A model generated the notes under the pieces. That model searched no databases, was not told the DNA's origin, and was given only the letters and a program-made list of their open reading frames with translations. This document shows, piece after piece, positions 51,810-60,981 of a stretch of DNA of 64,000 nt. This DNA comes from an uncultured Bacteroidales bacterium (lineage in GTDB: Bacteria; Bacteroidota; Bacteroidia; Bacteroidales; UBA932): NCBI GenBank assembly GCA_905235675.1, contig CAJONC010000024.1:1-64000 (forward strand), read 5' to 3'. The position numbers and the translations under genes were made by a program. The first letter of the stretch is position 1. Each line of letters begins with the position of its first letter.

Positions 51810-53410
51810 ATCAGCGGACTTTCAAGTGCCTGGCGGAGCTCTTCGTCGTAGCGTATGCGGACTTCCACGCCGCCCTCCTGATAGTAGTAGCGGGTAACTA
51901 TCTCCTCTTCGATGAAGGGGACGATTTCATCTTTTTTCAGGCGGAGGAAGGTCTCCTTGTCCATCTCCAGGGCCTTTTCTAGGGCGTCCAGCCTGTCTTT
52001 CATCACCTCCGCAAGCTCATCCTTCTCGAGCTGGGCCTTCATCTGGTCGAAGTAGCTGCGGGCCCCTGAACGGTAGTCGAATTCCTTGCCTTCGGCGAAT
52101 TTCACGAAATCGTCGTAGTCGTCGAAACGGAAATCCTTCGGGGATGCGATATTCTCGTGGCTGCGCACGTAATGGATTGCATACTGCTCTATCACTCCGT
52201 TGATTACGAGCGAATACACCAGACGGTTGTACTCCGTCTGTTTGAGCTGCACGTCCGGAGTGATGCCGCCTCCGTCGCGCACTGTGCGTCCGCGGGCGGT
52301 CTTGAATTCGTGGGTAAGGGAATCGGGGATGTGCCCCACGCTGCCGTCCTCATTGCGGTGCGAGTAGTCGATCGCCTGCACGCAGCGGCCGGAAGGAGTG
52401 TAGTATTTTGCCGTGGTAACCTTCAGCTGGCCGTTGTAAGGCAGGGGGCGTATGCTCTGCACGAGGCCCTTTCCGAAAGTGCGGCTGCCCATGATTGTGG
52501 CACGGTCGAGGTCCTGAAGGGCTCCGGCGACTATCTCGGATGCAGAGGCCGACGCAGAATTCACCAGAACCACCACCGGAACGTCAAGATTCACAGGTTC
52601 CCTGTCCGTCCTGAACACCTGTTCTCCAATAAGGTCGTTGCCTTTGGAAGTTACCACTACCGAACCCTTGGGAACCAGGGCGGAAACGATGTTCACGGCC
52701 TCGTTCATCAGTCCTCCCCCGTTGCCGCGCAGGTCTATCACCAGTTTCTTCATTCCCTGTCTGCCGAACTCCTTCACCCTGGCGCGGAACTCGTTACCGA
52801 GCCCTTCGGTGAAGCCACCGATGAGAATATAGGCAGTGGTGCCGTCGTCGAGCATTCCGGCATATTCAATGTCGGGGATATGAATCTTTTCGCGGACTAT
52901 GGTGATGTCCTTTATCTCCCCCGTGCGTACCTTGCGCACATTGAAGGTAACGCTCGTGCCCGGCTTGCCTTTCATGCGCTCGCTGGCCTCGGAGGCGGTG
53001 AGGCCGGAAGTGGTAATGCCGTCTATCGCGAGTATCTCGTCGCCGCACTCCAGGCCTCCCCTAACCGCGGGAGAACCCGCGTAAGGCTCGTTGATGATGA
53101 CGGGGCCTTCCTTTTCGGGCTTGTAGATGATTGCGCCAATCCCGCCGTAGGTCTTGGCTATCATCAGTTCAAAATTTTCATTGTCCTCTTCAGGGACATA
53201 GATGGTGTAGGGGTCGAGGGACTCCAGCATGGCATTGATGCCTGCCTCGTTCATGCGCTGTACGGGAAGGGAATCCACATAGCTGCGGGCGAGTTCCTGC
53301 AGGACGGCGGTATGAATCTCGGCCGCCTGGCCAAGTTTGAAAGCCTTGCTCTGGGCATTTGCTCCGAAGGCCAGGGCACACAGTACGATTATAGATATTA
53401 TCTTCTTCAT
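51806..53410 (-). CDS. S41-family C-terminal processing peptidase
   Basis: A 534-residue periplasmic serine protease with a signal sequence (MKKIISIIVLCALAFGANAQ). A PDZ domain lies at about residues 85-165 (YGGIGAIIYKPEKEGPVIIN, SPAVRGGLECGDEILAIDG). The peptidase core has VIDLRGNGGGLMNEAVNIVS, NSASASASEIVAGALQD (catalytic Ser) and TFGKGLVQS (catalytic Lys). A long helical tail follows. Family members trim or degrade periplasmic proteins. I chose the ATG at 53410 over an in-frame TTG at 53416. It lies directly after the U32 peptidase gene in one operon with rdgB. Confidence 0.93.
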   Translation of the reverse strand: MKKIISIIVLCALAFGANAQSKAFKLGQAAEIHTAVLQELARSYVDSLPVQRMNEAGINAMLESLDPYTIYVPEEDNENFELMIAKTYGGIGAIIYKPEKEGPVIINEPYAGSPAVRGGLECGDEILAIDGITTSGLTASEASERMKGKPGTSVTFNVRKVRTGEIKDITIVREKIHIPDIEYAGMLDDGTTAYILIGGFTEGLGNEFRARVKEFGRQGMKKLVIDLRGNGGGLMNEAVNIVSALVPKGSVVVTSKGNDLIGEQVFRTDREPVNLDVPVVVLVNSASASASEIVAGALQDLDRATIMGSRTFGKGLVQSIRPLPYNGQLKVTTAKYYTPSGRCVQAIDYSHRNEDGSVGHIPDSLTHEFKTARGRTVRDGGGITPDVQLKQTEYNRLVYSLVINGVIEQYAIHYVRSHENIASPKDFRFDDYDDFVKFAEGKEFDYRSGARSYFDQMKAQLEKDELAEVMKDRLDALEKALEMDKETFLRLKKDEIVPFIEEEIVTRYYYQEGGVEVRIRYDEELRQALESPLI

Positions 53411-53416
53411 ATTCAA

Positions 53417-54664
53417 TTAGTTTGCATCCACCCAAAGGTAGACCTTGTCGCCCCTGCGCAACTTCTCCCCATCCGGCAGGCGCACCGAACAGCGCGAGCC
53501 CTTGGGAGCCAGATCCACAGTTTCAAAGTTCACCCTGACGTCATCCGCCCTGAACTCCACCACGCCCGTGGTGTAACCTATCGCCATCAGCTCCGCACCC
53601 CTCGGGATCTCCGCACTCTCCACCGTTATCTCCGCCACGTTGATGCGGTCGAACCAGTTGGTAACCTTTCCGGCGTAAACCTTCCTCCTGGTGGCCTGGG
53701 AGCCGTAAACGTCGCTCCACTCCCCGAGCCTCGCGCCCTGGTAGTATCCGTCCCAGAAGCCGCGGTTGAACACTTCCGCAAGCCTCTCCTTCAGCCCTGC
53801 CGCCATTTCCGGAGTATAAACCCCGTCGCACACGGCATCCGCCGCCTGCCGGTAGCACTCGGTGCAGCGCTTCACATACTCCGCACTTCTCGCACGCCCC
53901 TCAATCTTGAACACCCGCACGCCGGAGGCTATGATTCTCTCCATGAACTCTATGGTACACAGGTCCTTGGGCGACATTATGTACTTGTTATCCACATTCA
54001 GTTTGCTGCCGGTCTCAAGGTCGGTCACCTCATAGCCCCGCCTGCAAATCTGATAGCACGCCCCCCTGTTGGCGGAGGAACCGTACTCGTGAAGGCTCAG
54101 GTAGCACTTGCCCGAAACCGCCATGCAGAGGGCTCCGTGGGCGAACATCTCTATCCTCACCGGCCTGCCTGACGGGCCGCAGATGTTTTCTTTCCGAATC
54201 GCGTCGTAGATATCCTTCACCTGGTCGAGATTCAGCTCCCGCGCCAGTACCACCACGTCGGCGAACTGCGAATAGAAACGCAGGCTCTCCACGTTGGAGA
54301 TGCTGAGCTGGGTGGAGATATGAACTTCCAGGCCTATCTCCCTGCAATACGAAATCGCCGCCATGTCGGATGCGATAATCGCGTCCACGCCCGCCTCCTT
54401 CGCGGCGTCGAGGGTACGGCGCATATCGGGAATGTCCTCCGGATAAAGACAAATATTGAGGGTGAGATAACTCTTCACCCCCGCCTCGCGGCACTGGCGG
54501 GTGACCTCCCTGAGATCCCCCGGGGCGAAGTTGGCTGCCGAGTGCGAGCGCATGTTGAGACTGCCCACTCCGAAGTACACGGAATCGGCTCCTCCCTGTA
54601 TCGCAGCCCTGAGGCAGTCGAAGCTGCCCGCCGGCGCCATTATCTCCAATTCTTTCTTATCCAT
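53417..54664 (-). CDS. Peptidase U32-family protein (TrhP/RlhA-like)
   Basis: A 415-residue protein: ELEIMAPAGSFDCLRAAIQG is the usual N-terminus, and the U32 signature appears as EMFAHGALCMAVSGKCYLSL followed by NRGACYQICRRGYEV, with conserved cysteines. Characterised members (TrhP, RlhA) take part in hydroxylation of tRNA or 23S rRNA with iron-sulfur help, not proteolysis; which one this is cannot be said. The C-terminal small beta domain (GAELMAIGYTTGVVEFRADD) is also present. A TATCTTTG box lies just upstream. Confidence 0.9.
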   Translation of the reverse strand: MDKKELEIMAPAGSFDCLRAAIQGGADSVYFGVGSLNMRSHSAANFAPGDLREVTRQCREAGVKSYLTLNICLYPEDIPDMRRTLDAAKEAGVDAIIASDMAAISYCREIGLEVHISTQLSISNVESLRFYSQFADVVVLARELNLDQVKDIYDAIRKENICGPSGRPVRIEMFAHGALCMAVSGKCYLSLHEYGSSANRGACYQICRRGYEVTDLETGSKLNVDNKYIMSPKDLCTIEFMERIIASGVRVFKIEGRARSAEYVKRCTECYRQAADAVCDGVYTPEMAAGLKERLAEVFNRGFWDGYYQGARLGEWSDVYGSQATRRKVYAGKVTNWFDRINVAEITVESAEIPRGAELMAIGYTTGVVEFRADDVRVNFETVDLAPKGSRCSVRLPDGEKLRRGDKVYLWVDAN

Positions 54665-54670
54665 ATTCTA

Positions 54671-54697
54671 CAAAGATAAGTATTTTTATTAGCTTTG
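54671..54697. promoter_or_regulatory. Divergent -7 boxes of the U32 peptidase and YgjP-like genes
   Basis: The minus strand reads TATCTTTG (54678-54671), 6 bp before the U32 ATG. The plus strand reads TAGCTTTG (54690-54697), 4 bp before the YgjP-like ATG. Both transcripts would be leaderless or nearly so. Confidence 0.5.
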
Positions 54698-54701
54698 CAG
54701 T

Positions 54702-55115
54702 ATGCAATTCAAACTTGTTTTCACACCCTCCGGAGGGGTACGCATAGTCCGGATACGGAGGCGCAGAAGGCGGACTCTTCCCGACACTCCCGAAGTTGCC
54801 GAACTGCGCAAAGCCGCCAGGGATTATCTTCCCGGAAGGCTCGCGGAACTCGCATCGGAGCACGGTTTCAGCTACAACTCCGTCCGCATCAAGCACAACG
54901 TCAGCAACTGGGGAAGCTGCTCCGCAAAAGGGAACATCAACTTGAACCTGAATCTGATGCGCCTGCCCGAAGAACTCCGCGACTATGTGATGCTGCACGA
55001 ACTGTGCCACCTGAAACAGCTTAACCACGGTCCGGAATTCCACGCCCTGCTCGAAAGCGTCTGCCCTGGGCACAGGGAACTTCAAAAGCAGTTGCGGAAC
55101 TACCGTCTTATTTGA
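54702..55115 (+). CDS. YgjP/DUF45-type metal-dependent hydrolase
   Basis: A 137-residue zinc-protein with the metalloprotease motif HELCHLKQLNHGPEFHALLE (HExxH plus a downstream His/Glu). The upstream SWGSCSAKGNINLNLNLMRL block is typical of the YgjP/WLM family. It is shorter than E. coli YgjP-like proteins (about 170 or more). The function is unknown in most members. The start is the first codon after the -7 box, so translation is probably leaderless. Confidence 0.83.
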   Translation: MQFKLVFTPSGGVRIVRIRRRRRRTLPDTPEVAELRKAARDYLPGRLAELASEHGFSYNSVRIKHNVSNWGSCSAKGNINLNLNLMRLPEELRDYVMLHELCHLKQLNHGPEFHALLESVCPGHRELQKQLRNYRLI

Positions 55116-55142
55116 TTTATGAATATTTATTTGCTACTTTTG
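55111..55142 (+). promoter_or_regulatory. Promoter of the polyprenyl synthase-rsgA operon
   Basis: TTTG (55111-55114), 20 nt, TACTTTTG (55135-55142). The ATG at 55150 is 7 bp downstream. The -33 box overlaps the stop codon of the previous gene. Confidence 0.6.
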
Positions 55143-55149
55143 TAGTAAC

Positions 55150-56136
55150 ATGATTACCGAAGCGAAAATCGACTCTACAGTCAAAAACATGTTTGCGGGG
55201 ATAGAGTTCCCCGCCGAACCCGCAGGCTTATATGACCCGCTGCGTTACATGATTTCCATAGGCGGCAAACGCATACGGCCAAAGCTTTGTCTCACAGCTT
55301 ATTCCATCTTCAACGACAGGTTCTGCAAAGGCCTCTCCGACGTTGCCGAAGCGCTGGAGGTATTCCATAGCTTCACCCTCCTGCACGATGACATAATGGA
55401 CCGTTCACCCCTGCGCCGCGGCCGTGAGACCGTGTGGAAAAAATGGAACGAAGACACTGCCATCCTGTCCGGCGACGTGATGCAGATAGACGCCTACAAG
55501 CGTATCGCCAAGGCCCCCGCCGACAAGCTTGAAGCCGTGCTGGAACTCTTCTCGAAAACCGCCGCCGAGGTATGCGAGGGGCAGCAGTACGACATGGACT
55601 TCGAGTCGGTGGACGAGGTTTCGATGGAGGATTACTGCAAGATGATAGGCCTGAAGACCGCCGTCCTGCTTGCCTGCTCCGCAAAGATGGGCGCGCTGCT
55701 CGCGGGAGCGTCTCCGGCGGAATGCAACGCCCTGTACAACTACGGCTATGAGCTCGGCATGGCCTTCCAGGTGGCGGACGACTACCTGGATGCTTTCGGG
55801 GACGAGAAAGTGTTCGGAAAGCCCATAGGAGGCGACATACTCAACTGCAAGAAGAGCTGGCTGACAGTGCGCACCTGCGAAAAGCTTGGCGCTGAACAGG
55901 CAGGGCAGTTCCTCACGGAATTCGGGAAGGACACTTCCTCGCCTGAGGAAAATGCCGCGAAGATAGCGGAAATCAAGGCCTGGTATACCCGCAGCGGAGT
56001 TGACTCCGATGCACGCGAAGAGGTAGCGCGTTACACTTCGAAGGCTCTCGATGCCGTTTCCGGGCTGGGCTTGTCCGCGCCGCGCTTCGAGGTGTTGAAG
56101 CGTTTTGCAGGGAAACTTGTAGGAAGGGCGAAATAA
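55150..56136 (+). CDS. Polyprenyl (isoprenyl) diphosphate synthase
   Basis: A 328-residue trans-prenyltransferase. The first aspartate-rich motif DDIMD is at residues 80-84 (LLHDDIMDRSPLRRG) and the second, DDYLD, at 210-214 (QVADDYLDAFGDEK). GGKRIRP near residue 38 binds the diphosphate. It joins isopentenyl units to an allylic substrate; the chain length (FPP, GGPP or longer) is not safely readable. The last base overlaps the rsgA start. Confidence 0.92.
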   Translation: MITEAKIDSTVKNMFAGIEFPAEPAGLYDPLRYMISIGGKRIRPKLCLTAYSIFNDRFCKGLSDVAEALEVFHSFTLLHDDIMDRSPLRRGRETVWKKWNEDTAILSGDVMQIDAYKRIAKAPADKLEAVLELFSKTAAEVCEGQQYDMDFESVDEVSMEDYCKMIGLKTAVLLACSAKMGALLAGASPAECNALYNYGYELGMAFQVADDYLDAFGDEKVFGKPIGGDILNCKKSWLTVRTCEKLGAEQAGQFLTEFGKDTSSPEENAAKIAEIKAWYTRSGVDSDAREEVARYTSKALDAVSGLGLSAPRFEVLKRFAGKLVGRAK

Positions 56137-57083
56137 TGGAAGACAGGATTGCGACGGTGGTAAAGAATGCCGGCAGTCATTTTCTGCTGAGCGAAATTCC
56201 GGAGTGGAAGCCTTTTCCCGCCGTGCTCCGCGGCAAAGTCCGCCTGCAGAAAAGCTCCGCCACCAATCCTGTTGCAGTAGGCGACAAAGTCCGTTATACC
56301 TTTCCCGAATCCGACGATACAGCCATCATAAAGGAGATTCTTCCGCGAAGCAATTACGTGATTCGCAAGTCCGCCAACCTGAGCCGCCAGGCGCATGTGA
56401 TTGCCGCCAACCTCGACCAGGCGGTGATAGTGGTAAGCCTGTTCTTTCCGGAGATAAAGCTTCCCTTCCTCGACCGTATCCTGGTTACCTGCGAAGTTTA
56501 CAAGATTCCTGTGCTGATAGTCCTGAACAAAGTTGACCTGTACCGCGACGAGGCGCCGGACGCGGTGGAGGATTTCGTCAGAATCTACGAGGGCGCGGGG
56601 TACAGGGTAATCCGGACTTCGTGCAGGACCGGCGAGGGAATAGACGAACTGCGCGGGGCGTGCAGCGGGAAACTGAGCCTGTTCTCGGGAGAGTCCGGAG
56701 TCGGCAAGTCGTCGGTCATCAAGGCGATAGACCCGTCCCTGGACCCGAAGATAGGGCAGATTTCACTGGCACACCTGCAGGGGAAGCATACGACTTCGCT
56801 GTATGAAATGTATCCCATTCACTCCGAATCAGGGTCCTGCGGTTATCTGATCGACTCCCCCGGACTGAGGGGTTTCGGGCTGGTCGACCTCGAAAAGGAG
56901 GAAATCGCCCTCTACTTCCCCGAGATGCTCCGTGTCGGCCGGGACTGCCGCTTCACTCCCTGTACCCATACGCACGAACCGGGCTGCGCCGTAAAGGCCG
57001 CCGTCGACAGCGGGGAGATAAGTGCCGAACGTTACAATTCTTATCTCGGGATGCTGGAGGAGGACAGCAAATTCCGCCAATGA
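56136..57083 (+). CDS. rsgA: Ribosome small-subunit-dependent GTPase A
   Basis: A 315-residue circularly permuted GTPase involved in late 30S maturation. An OB fold occupies residues 1-70. The G4 motif LNKVD precedes the P-loop GESGVGKSSVIKAI, and the G3-like DSPGLRGFG follows, the permuted order of the family. The C-terminal zinc site is seen in CRFTPCTHTHEPGCAV. It starts on the last base of the polyprenyl synthase stop (TAATG). Confidence 0.95.
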   Translation: MEDRIATVVKNAGSHFLLSEIPEWKPFPAVLRGKVRLQKSSATNPVAVGDKVRYTFPESDDTAIIKEILPRSNYVIRKSANLSRQAHVIAANLDQAVIVVSLFFPEIKLPFLDRILVTCEVYKIPVLIVLNKVDLYRDEAPDAVEDFVRIYEGAGYRVIRTSCRTGEGIDELRGACSGKLSLFSGESGVGKSSVIKAIDPSLDPKIGQISLAHLQGKHTTSLYEMYPIHSESGSCGYLIDSPGLRGFGLVDLEKEEIALYFPEMLRVGRDCRFTPCTHTHEPGCAVKAAVDSGEISAERYNSYLGMLEEDSKFRQ

Positions 57084-57096
57084 AATTATACAAGAT

Positions 57097-57915
57097 ATGA
57101 AAGTTATCCTTATCACCGGGGCAAGCAGCGGAATAGGTTTCGATGCCGCCCGTCAGCTGGCCGGACAGGGCCACAAGGTTTATGCGGCTGCACGCCGCGT
57201 GGAAAAAATGGAAGCGTTGAAGGAATACGGCGTGGTTCCCCTGTTCCTGGACGTGACCGATGAAGAGTCGTGCAGTGCGGCCGTGCAGCAGGTGCTGGAT
57301 GCGGAAGGGCGCATCGACGTGCTGGTGAACAATGCCGGCTTCGGGTTTTACGGTGCTGTCGAGAATGTAGAGATGGAAGACGCCCGCAGGCAGCTGGACG
57401 TGAACGTATTCGGCCTGGCAAGCCTTTGCCGCAAGGTGCTTCCTGCCATGCGTGCACAGGGATCCGGAAGGATAATCAATATCGCATCCGTCGCAGGGCA
57501 TTTTTCGATGACTTTCGGAGGATGGTACTGCGTGTCCAAGTATTCGGTCGAAGCTTTGAGCGACGCGCTCAGGATGGAGGTGAAAACTTTCGGAATAGAC
57601 GTTTCCATAATAGATCCCAGCGCCATCCGCACGCCCTGGGGACTTATTGCGGCCGACAATCTTGAAAGCTGCTCGGCAGGGACGGTTTACGAAACCAGGG
57701 CAGCCGCTCAGACCGCCGCCTTCCGCAAATACTTCGGCGGCAACTACTTCTCAGGGCCGTCCGCCGTCACCAAGGCCATCTCAAAGGCCGTGAACGCCCG
57801 CAGGCCCCGCGTAAGATACTATGCCGGCCGCGGCGCCCGCACCCTCGTCTTCCTGCATGCCGTACTTCCCGCCCGCTGGTGGGATTACCTTGTCAACAGG
57901 TTTACGACAAGGTAG
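57097..57915 (+). CDS. Short-chain dehydrogenase/reductase
   Basis: A 272-residue classical SDR with TGASSGIG (residues 7-14), the VLVNNAGFGFYG strand, and YCVSK with catalytic Tyr and Lys. The C-terminal region resembles SDRs active on lipids or steroids but the substrate is unknown. I chose the ATG at 57097, 13 bp after the rsgA stop; an in-frame start inside rsgA adds an unrelated tail. It ends before a bidirectional terminator. Confidence 0.88.
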   Translation: MKVILITGASSGIGFDAARQLAGQGHKVYAAARRVEKMEALKEYGVVPLFLDVTDEESCSAAVQQVLDAEGRIDVLVNNAGFGFYGAVENVEMEDARRQLDVNVFGLASLCRKVLPAMRAQGSGRIINIASVAGHFSMTFGGWYCVSKYSVEALSDALRMEVKTFGIDVSIIDPSAIRTPWGLIAADNLESCSAGTVYETRAAAQTAAFRKYFGGNYFSGPSAVTKAISKAVNARRPRVRYYAGRGARTLVFLHAVLPARWWDYLVNRFTTR

Positions 57916-57955
57916 CCAATGGCGCCTAATCACCTTTGGAACAAGCACTTAACAC

Positions 57956-57989
57956 AACCTCTCCCCCTGAAAATTCAAGGGGAGAGGTT
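57956..57989. terminator. Bidirectional intrinsic terminator
   Basis: A perfect 11-bp stem AACCTCTCCCC / GGGGAGAGGTT around a 12-nt loop lies between the convergent SDR and pnp genes. Confidence 0.8.
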
Positions 57990-58034
57990 TATTTAATCTA
58001 TTGATTGACAGCAAGTTCGCTGCCATCAAAAAAC

Positions 58035-60413
58035 TTAGTAGATTTCCGGCTCTTTGTAGTCGTCGGCTTCGGGAGCGGGAGCCTGCTCGCGGCGGGGGCC
58101 GAAGCTGCGGCGCTCACCGCGGTCCTGACGGCGCTCTCCGCGTTCGCCTTCACGGCGCTCGCGACGTTCTCCACCCTCCCGGCGTTCACGGCGCTCACCG
58201 CCTTCACGGCGAGGCCCGCGGTCATTTCCGCCTTCGCGACGGGGTCCGCGGCCGCCCTTGGGTTCTACATAGCCTTCGGGCTTCTCGGTGAGGGCGCGCA
58301 TCGAAAGACGCATCTTGCCGGTCTTGGCATCGATCTCGAGGAGCTTCACATCCACCTCGTCGCCTACCGTAAGGACATCCTCAACCTTGTCGGTCTTGGT
58401 CCAGGCAATTTCGCTCACGTGCAACAGGCCTTCCTTGCCGGGAAGTATCTCGATGAAGGCGCCGAATTCAAGAATGCTTACCACCTTTCCGTGGTAAACC
58501 TGTCCTACCTCGGGAACCGCGCAGATGCCCTTGATCCAGTCGAGAGCCTTCTGCATGGCTTCGGCATCATTGGAAGCGATGTCCACGACACCTTCGGAAC
58601 CGCCGCCGGGCAGCTGGACTTCGTCGATGTTGATAGTGGTGCCGGTTTCCTTCTGAATCTTCTGTATGGTCTCGCCGCCCTTTCCGATAACTGCTCCGAT
58701 GAACTCTGCAGGGATGCGGATTTCTTCGATGCGGGGTACGAAGGGCTTGTAGTCGGCGCGGGGCTCGGAAATGGTCTTGAGCATTTCGCCCATGATGTGG
58801 AGCCTGCCCTGGCGGGCCTGTTCGAGGGCTTTTGCGAGCACCTCGTAGCTGAGGCCGTCGACCTTGATGTCCATCTGGGTGGCGGTGATGCCGTCGGCTG
58901 TACCTGTTACCTTGAAGTCCATGTCGCCGAGATGGTCTTCGTCACCGAGGATATCGGTGAGGATGGCGTAACGCTCGTTGGGGCGCTCGGCATCGGTGAT
59001 GAGTCCCATTGCAACGCCTGCCACGGGCTTCTTGATCTTGACGCCGGCATCCATGAGTGCGAGGCAGCCGCCGCAGACGGAAGCCATGGAGGACGAACCG
59101 TTGGATTCGAGGATATCGGAAACTACGCGCACTGCGTAGGGATTCTCGGGTGCGAGGGGAATGACGGGCTTGAGGGCGCGCATGGCGAGGTTGCCATGGC
59201 CTATCTCACGGCGTCCCACTCCGCGCTGGGGCTTGGCTTCGCCGGTAGCGAAAGGAGGGAAGTTGTAGTGCAGCACAAACTGCTGGTCTTCCTGGATGAG
59301 GACTTCGTCCATCTCCTTCATATCGAGCTTGGTGCCGAGGGTGACGGTTGCGAGGGACTGGGTTTCGCCGCGGGTGAAGATTGCGGATCCGTGTGCGCAG
59401 GGGAGATAGTCGACTTCGCACCAGATGGGGCGCACTTCGTTGCAGACGCGTCCGTCGAGACGTATGCCTTCGTCGAGGATGAGGTTGCGCATGGCTTCCT
59501 TCTCCACTGCGTGGTAGTAGCGCTCGACGATGGGTGTCTTCTCTTCGAGTTCCTCTTCGGGAATGGTTGCGAGGAATTCTTCCTTGATGGCCTTGAAGCC
59601 GTCTTCACGCTCGTGCTTGGGCTTTGCGGACTTTGCAAGGGCGTAGCACTTGTCGTAGCAGGACTTCTGGACGGCTGCCTTGAGTTCTTCATCCTCCACG
59701 TCGTGGGGATATTCGCGCTTGGGGCCGTCGGTGCCGAGCTCGTGCATGAGTTCCTTCTGCACGCGGCAGTGCTTCTTTATCTCTTCATGGGCAACTTTGA
59801 TTGCCTCGAGCATGTCGTTTTCGGACACTTCCTTCATCTCGCCTTCCACCATCATGATGTTCTCTTCGGTGGCTGCAACCATGAGTTCGATGTCGGAATC
59901 GGGCATCTGGCTGAAGTTGGGGTTTATAACCCATTCACCGTTCACGCGGCTGACGCGGACTTCGGAAACAGGGCCTCCGAAGGGAAGGTCGGAAGTTGCG
60001 AGGGCGCAGGAGGCTGCGAGGCCTGCGAGTGCATCGGGCTGTATGTCCTTCTCGGCGGAGATGAGGGTGATCTGGATGAAAACTTCGAGATGGAAATCAT
60101 CCGGCCAGAGGGGACGGATGGGGCGGTCCACCAGGCGGGCGATAAGAACCTCATAGTCGGAGGGTTTGCTTTCGCGCTTCATGAATCCGCCGGGGAAGCG
60201 GCCAGCCGCATAATATTTCTCACGGTAGTCTACCGTAAGAGGCATGAAATCAGTGCCTTCCTTTACTTCATCGGCTGCGGTTACGGTGGCGAGAACCATG
60301 GTGCCACCCATTTTTACGACTGCGGAGCCGGCGGCCTGCTTGGCCAGTTTGCCGGTCTCGATTTCGATTACCCGACCGTCGGGCAATTCAATCTTCTTGT
60401 TGATTACGTTCAT
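58035..60413 (-). CDS. pnp: Polyribonucleotide nucleotidyltransferase (PNPase)
   Basis: A 792-residue phosphorolytic 3'-5' exoribonuclease. Two RNase PH cores (about residues 1-210 and 310-530) flank a helical domain. Then a KH domain ([20 protein letters not shown], about 565-625) and an S1 domain ([20 protein letters not shown], about 635-710) follow. The last 75 residues are an Arg/Glu/Gly-rich tail with repeated GGERRERRE units, not part of the standard enzyme. I chose the ATG at 60413 ([13 protein letters not shown]) rather than a start seven codons earlier. It follows rpsO, as in many bacteria. Confidence 0.95.
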   Translation of the reverse strand: MNVINKKIELPDGRVIEIETGKLAKQAAGSAVVKMGGTMVLATVTAADEVKEGTDFMPLTVDYREKYYAAGRFPGGFMKRESKPSDYEVLIARLVDRPIRPLWPDDFHLEVFIQITLISAEKDIQPDALAGLAASCALATSDLPFGGPVSEVRVSRVNGEWVINPNFSQMPDSDIELMVAATEENIMMVEGEMKEVSENDMLEAIKVAHEEIKKHCRVQKELMHELGTDGPKREYPHDVEDEELKAAVQKSCYDKCYALAKSAKPKHEREDGFKAIKEEFLATIPEEELEEKTPIVERYYHAVEKEAMRNLILDEGIRLDGRVCNEVRPIWCEVDYLPCAHGSAIFTRGETQSLATVTLGTKLDMKEMDEVLIQEDQQFVLHYNFPPFATGEAKPQRGVGRREIGHGNLAMRALKPVIPLAPENPYAVRVVSDILESNGSSSMASVCGGCLALMDAGVKIKKPVAGVAMGLITDAERPNERYAILTDILGDEDHLGDMDFKVTGTADGITATQMDIKVDGLSYEVLAKALEQARQGRLHIMGEMLKTISEPRADYKPFVPRIEEIRIPAEFIGAVIGKGGETIQKIQKETGTTINIDEVQLPGGGSEGVVDIASNDAEAMQKALDWIKGICAVPEVGQVYHGKVVSILEFGAFIEILPGKEGLLHVSEIAWTKTDKVEDVLTVGDEVDVKLLEIDAKTGKMRLSMRALTEKPEGYVEPKGGRGPRREGGNDRGPRREGGERRERREGGERRERREGERGERRQDRGERRSFGPRREQAPAPEADDYKEPEIY

Positions 60414-60434
60414 TATTGTTTCTCTATTTGTCAT

Positions 60435-60541
60435 ACTTCCGACCCGTTGCCGGAAGTGCTGCGTGTTAATTCAAACGAAAACCGGCCGTGCGCAGACTCT
60501 CCGCCACTTTCCGTGGCTCAGAATGACAGGCGACGACCGGT
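60435..60541. repeat. Inverted repeats in the rpsO-pnp spacer
   Basis: ACTTCCG (60435-60441) pairs with CGGAAGT (60451-60457). A larger imperfect pair has ACCGG (60481-60485) with CCGGT (60537-60541) around an inner GCCAC/GTGGC stem near 60503-60517. Such hairpins could be an RNase processing site for pnp control or an extragenic repeat. Confidence 0.45.
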
Positions 60542-60564
60542 GATTTCCATTTTTCGGGACCGTA

Positions 60565-60840
60565 TTATCGGCGGAGACCAAGCTCCTTGACGATCTTGCG
60601 GTACCTTTCAATGTCAACTTCCTTGAGGTAATCGAGGAGCTGACGGCGCTTGCCGACCAGACGGAGAAGTGCACGGCGTGTAACCACGTCTTTCTTGTTC
60701 TTCTTCACGTGCTCGGTAAGGTGCGCGATACGGTAGGTGAACAGTGCGATCTGGCTCTCTGCGGAACCGGTATCGGTTGCTGAACTTCCGTACTTTGCGA
60801 AAACTTCCTGTTTCTTTTCAGGCTGTAAATACTCTGCCAT
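60565..60840 (-). CDS. rpsO: 30S ribosomal protein S15
   Basis: A 91-residue protein of the usual S15 length. [37 protein letters not shown] and the terminal [13 protein letters not shown] are family-typical and bind the 16S rRNA central domain. A roughly 100-nt leader (60841-60945) follows a perfect promoter and may hold the S15 autoregulatory structure. It is co-directional with pnp. Confidence 0.95.
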   Translation of the reverse strand: MAEYLQPEKKQEVFAKYGSSATDTGSAESQIALFTYRIAHLTEHVKKNKKDVVTRRALLRLVGKRRQLLDYLKEVDIERYRKIVKELGLRR

Positions 60841-60946
60841 TTCTTGCGTTTTTATTTGTTAATAATCAGGAACTTCCGGCCTGCGCCGAAAGACTTGTCG
60901 CCAATGTGGCAAAACGCTACCTTCACCACTTCGGACAAAAGCGGGG

Positions 60947-60977
60947 CAAAGGTAGTTAATTTTTAATTAATTGCAAA
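60947..60977 (-). promoter_or_regulatory. Promoter of rpsO(-pnp)
   Basis: On the minus strand: TTTG (60977-60974), exactly 19 nt, TACCTTTG (60954-60947). This matches the Bacteroidetes consensus. It gives a leader of about 100 nt with short stems (for example GCC-aatgt-GGC). Confidence 0.75.
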
Positions 60978-60981
60978 ATAT

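Noticed and set aside
58005..60590. An 861-codon open frame opposite pnp
   Set aside because: pnp on the minus strand has clear PNPase, KH and S1 motifs. The antisense frame has no recognisable domain and follows from high G+C codon bias.
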